NCBI GenBank assembly: GCA_016930475.1
Contig: JAFGGR010000239.1
Location: forward strand, 1 to 7,649
Length of the DNA: 7,649 nt
From: Clostridiales bacterium
Lineage (GTDB): Bacteria > Bacillota > Clostridia > Saccharofermentanales > Saccharofermentanaceae
Direction: 5' to 3'
The first letter of the stretch is position 1, and each line of letters begins with the position of its first letter. A program made the position numbers and the translations under genes. Under the pieces are notes generated by a model, which was not told the DNA's origin, made no database searches, and saw only the letters and a program-made list of their open reading frames with translations. Shown here piece after piece: positions 5,541 to 7,649 of this stretch.

Positions 5541-5569
5541 TTCGCAATTTTTCTAAAAACAGTTATAAT
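5541..5569 (+). promoter_or_regulatory. Promoter of the amidase gene
   Basis: TTCGCA (5541-5546), a 17-base spacer and a perfect TATAAT (5564-5569). Transcription would begin near 5576, about 27 bases before the ATG at 5603. Confidence 0.7.
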
Positions 5570-5602
5570 GACGGTGCAAAATAACGAACCGCGGAGATCA
5601 CT

Positions 5603-6727
5603 ATGAGGAAATTGCATCAACGAATCAAAACCGATCCGGTCCGACCCGAAACGCCGCGCTCCCGATCCCGGTCTTCAGACAAGAAGCAATCAGGCTCTCT
5701 TATTCCCTTAATGCTGGTTTGCCTCGCGGCCCTTTCAGTCGGCGGGATCCTGACGGCACATTTTTTGGGGCTTTTTTCCGATTCTTCACCGATGCCTACA
5801 ACGGTTTCGACTCCGGTGCTGATCGGTTCTTCCGACTCCGCTGCCGCTTCGGCTCCGGCCGAGAATCTGCCGCTTACGGGAAAGACGATTTTTCTCGACG
5901 CGGGTCACGGCGGGTATGACAACGGCTGTATTTATCCCGACAGTGACCCGACTTATGTCGAAAAGGACTTTAACCTTCAGATTGCTTTCGAGACGCAGGA
6001 GGAACTGGAGGCACTCGGTGCCAAAGTCATCATGCTGCGAACGGACGATTCTTTTCTTTCCATCTATGCCCGTCCCGCGATGGTCCACCTTTTCTGTCTG
6101 GATCACGCCGAGGAGCTCGGAATGGAGCCGCTGCCCGAAGATCTGGAACTGCGGTTGCGCGAAGGAATGGAGGAGGCGATCCGGGTCAATTCCGAAGATA
6201 TCTCGGCCGGTTGTATGGGCGCGATGGTCGGAAGCGGTTTCAGCGAGGATATGATCGCCCTCATGGAATCCGAATACAAGATCGACGACGTCATTTTCCT
6301 GTCGATTCATAATAATTGGAATTCCGACCCCTCCCTTCACGGAACGCAAATGTATTTTGTCACGGACGATTCGATCATCAAGAGCGAGGAGCGACTGATC
6401 CGCGAGGACCCCTATTACTCTGACCCGGACTATATTGTCCGCGAGGGTTATTGGGGTCGTGAATGGGAGCGCAATCGTCTGCTCTCGCGCTTTTTGCACG
6501 ACGCGATCACGGAGTCGGCGCCGGAATTGGAGCCCAACGTGCCGGAACTGGTCGAGGACAATTTCGCCGTGCTCCGGGAACATGGGCTGGCCTCTGTCAT
6601 GCTCGAGCTGACTTTCGTATCCAATCCGGAAGATCGGGATCGACTGACGAACGAACAAGTCATCCGGAAAATGGCAAAGGGGATCGCTCAGGGCTGTATA
6701 TATTACTATAATAATACAAATTCGTAA
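5603..6727 (+). CDS. Membrane-anchored N-acetylmuramoyl-L-alanine amidase (Amidase_3 type)
   Basis: A 374-residue cell-wall hydrolase expected to cut the bond between N-acetylmuramic acid and the stem peptide. It has a basic cytoplasmic tail (1-31), one membrane segment (about 32-57) and a Ser/Thr/Pro/Ala linker (58-90). The zinc-dependent catalytic domain follows from about 92. Metal ligands are His102 in DAGHGG, Glu120 in VEKDFNL and His236 in LSIHNNW. The catalytic Glu335 is in MLELTFVSNPED, matching the family motif around vE.GF.SN. Between LRTDDSFLSIYAR and FLSIHNN there are about 60 residues more than usual (roughly 160-228), mostly charged and helical-looking. No SH3 or other wall-binding repeat is present. 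The ribosome binding site is a modest GGAG six bases before the ATG. A role in growth, division or spore-wall remodelling is possible but not shown. Confidence 0.92.
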   Translation: MRKLHQRIKTDPVRPETPRSRSRSSDKKQSGSLIPLMLVCLAALSVGGILTAHFLGLFSDSSPMPTTVSTPVLIGSSDSAAASAPAENLPLTGKTIFLDAGHGGYDNGCIYPDSDPTYVEKDFNLQIAFETQEELEALGAKVIMLRTDDSFLSIYARPAMVHLFCLDHAEELGMEPLPEDLELRLREGMEEAIRVNSEDISAGCMGAMVGSGFSEDMIALMESEYKIDDVIFLSIHNNWNSDPSLHGTQMYFVTDDSIIKSEERLIREDPYYSDPDYIVREGYWGREWERNRLLSRFLHDAITESAPELEPNVPELVEDNFAVLREHGLASVMLELTFVSNPEDRDRLTNEQVIRKMAKGIAQGCIYYYNNTNS

Positions 6728-6813
6728 TCCGCTCGAAAAGTGACGACGCAGTTTATGTGATATTCTGATGCTGAGTTAATCGGTGTATTTGTAACATTTG
6801 ATGGAGGTAAATG

Positions 6814-7649
6814 ATGAATATCGCGATCATTACCGGGGCTTCTTCGGGAATCGGCGAAGAAATATTACGCGGTCTGGCCCGCGAACGAGGCGCTTTCGGC
6901 AGTCTGCCGTTCGGACAAATTTGGGCGGTCGCTCGAAACGCGGAGCGTCTGGAAGCTTTACGAGAAGAGATCGGCCCGGAAATGATCCGGATTTTCGCGT
7001 TGGATCTGACCGTACCGGGCGCCGTGGATGCACTTTCTGCCGCTCTGGCGGAGGAAATGCCAACCGTGGGCTTATTAGTGAACTGTGCCGGCGTCGGACG
7101 AGTCGGCCCGGTTTTCGGACAAACGCCGGAAGACCAGAAAACGATGGTCTCTCTGAATTGTTCGGTCCCCGCCGAGATGACTTCGATTTGTATCCCTTAT
7201 ATGATCCAAGCCGCGAAGGAATCCGGCTTCCGCAACGGACCGCGTATCCTGAATATCGCTTCAAGCGCTGCTTTTCTGCCTCAGCCCGGTTTTGCGACCT
7301 ATGCGGCCAGCAAGGCGTTTCTGGTCAGTTTTTCCAGAGCGGTCAACGAAGAACTGCGCCCGTATAACATTTCGTCGACGACAGTCTGTCCCGGACCGGT
7401 CTCCACCGATTTTCTAGCCCATGCGACCGGAAAAGCGACCGCCTCCTTTTCGGGGATCAAGAAACTCTTCGTCGCCCGTCCCGAAAAGGTCGCCGCTAGC
7501 TCGATCCGTGCCGCTCGAAAAGGTCGCGCGCTCCTCGTATACGGATTTTCTCAAAAAGCTTTTCACGTCGTTTCGAAGCTGTTGCCGGCGCGATTTTTGA
7601 TGTTTTTAGCATCGCGTCTGACCGGATCCGAGATGCCCGCGCCGACGCC
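6814..7649 (+). CDS. Short-chain dehydrogenase/reductase, C-terminus cut by the window end
   Basis: An open frame of 278 codons with no stop before the window end. It has the classical SDR Rossmann features. The nucleotide-binding TGASSGIG is at residues 7-14, NCAG (usual NNAG) at 90-93, and Asn115. The active site is Ser150 in NIASSAAF with Tyr163 and Lys167 in YAASK, followed by PGPVSTDF. The Ser-to-Tyr spacing of 13 is canonical. The C-terminal part (KGRALLVYGF...LLPARFLMFLASRL) resembles DltE/YqjQ-like members, so the protein probably ends soon after the window. It is a NAD(P)-dependent oxidoreductase of unknown substrate. Two in-frame ATGs (6811 and 6814) follow GGAGG at 6803-6807; 6814 has the better spacing of six bases. 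The gap to the amidase gene is 86 bases with no clear terminator, so the two may share a transcript. Confidence 0.93.
   Translation, partial: MNIAIITGASSGIGEEILRGLARERGAFGSLPFGQIWAVARNAERLEALREEIGPEMIRIFALDLTVPGAVDALSAALAEEMPTVGLLVNCAGVGRVGPVFGQTPEDQKTMVSLNCSVPAEMTSICIPYMIQAAKESGFRNGPRILNIASSAAFLPQPGFATYAASKAFLVSFSRAVNEELRPYNISSTTVCPGPVSTDFLAHATGKATASFSGIKKLFVARPEKVAASSIRAARKGRALLVYGFSQKAFHVVSKLLPARFLMFLASRLTGSEMPAPT

Noticed and set aside
5786..6658. A 290-codon minus-strand open frame opposite the amidase gene
   Set aside because: The plus strand encodes intact amidase motifs with a proper promoter and start. The antisense frame has no ribosome binding site or known motif.
6798..7367. A 189-codon plus-strand frame overlapping the dehydrogenase
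   Set aside because: The overlapping frame beginning at 6814 carries every SDR motif. This one is Arg/Gly-rich with no motif and is a shadow.
1..7649. CRISPR array, transposon ends or phage genes
   Set aside because: No regularly spaced repeats, transposase or phage-like proteins were seen on either strand.

Overview
The window looks like chromosome of an anaerobic, Clostridia-type Firmicute. The evidence is two lipoproteins with LAAC/SAAC-type lipoboxes, one followed by a Thr/Ala/Pro-rich linker, plus strong AGGAGG/GGAGG ribosome binding sites, sigma-A type promoters with 17-base spacers, and tRNA genes that encode their own CCA ends. The species cannot be named from this sequence.

Layout. 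Bases 1-3989 (minus strand) hold a carbohydrate-type ABC importer operon, read right to left: a promoter at 3961-3989, a substrate-binding lipoprotein (2444-3898), a strong intercistronic hairpin (2350-2393), permease 1 (1226-2320), permease 2 (363-1226, start and stop overlapping by one base), a second hairpin (302-331), and the first 73 residues of another lipoprotein that leaves the window at base 1. No ATPase gene is present; importers of this type commonly share one encoded elsewhere. The substrate cannot be read from the sequence.

Bases 3990-4334 carry no convincing gene. They hold a large interrupted palindrome, an AT-rich stretch, and tRNA-like fragments. One of these is an 18-base exact inverted copy of part of the neighbouring tRNA-Thr.

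Bases 4335-4584 (minus strand) form a compact tRNA-Gly(CCC)/tRNA-Thr(GGT) unit, with a perfect-consensus promoter and an intrinsic terminator that abuts the tRNA-Thr CCA end.

Bases 4700-5449 (minus strand) encode an SGNH/GDSL hydrolase with all four catalytic blocks. Its start is placed at 5392, because the longer reading would begin inside its own -10 box. A divergent control region (about 5393-5602) separates it from the plus-strand genes: a membrane-anchored Amidase_3 cell-wall hydrolase with an unusually large insertion (5603-6727), and a classical short-chain dehydrogenase (6814 to the window end, incomplete).

The genes are ordinary metabolic and envelope functions. I see no clear undescribed multi-gene system. 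The observations most worth checking are the inverted tRNA-Thr fragment, the repeated operator-like motif around the importer promoter, and the amidase insertion.
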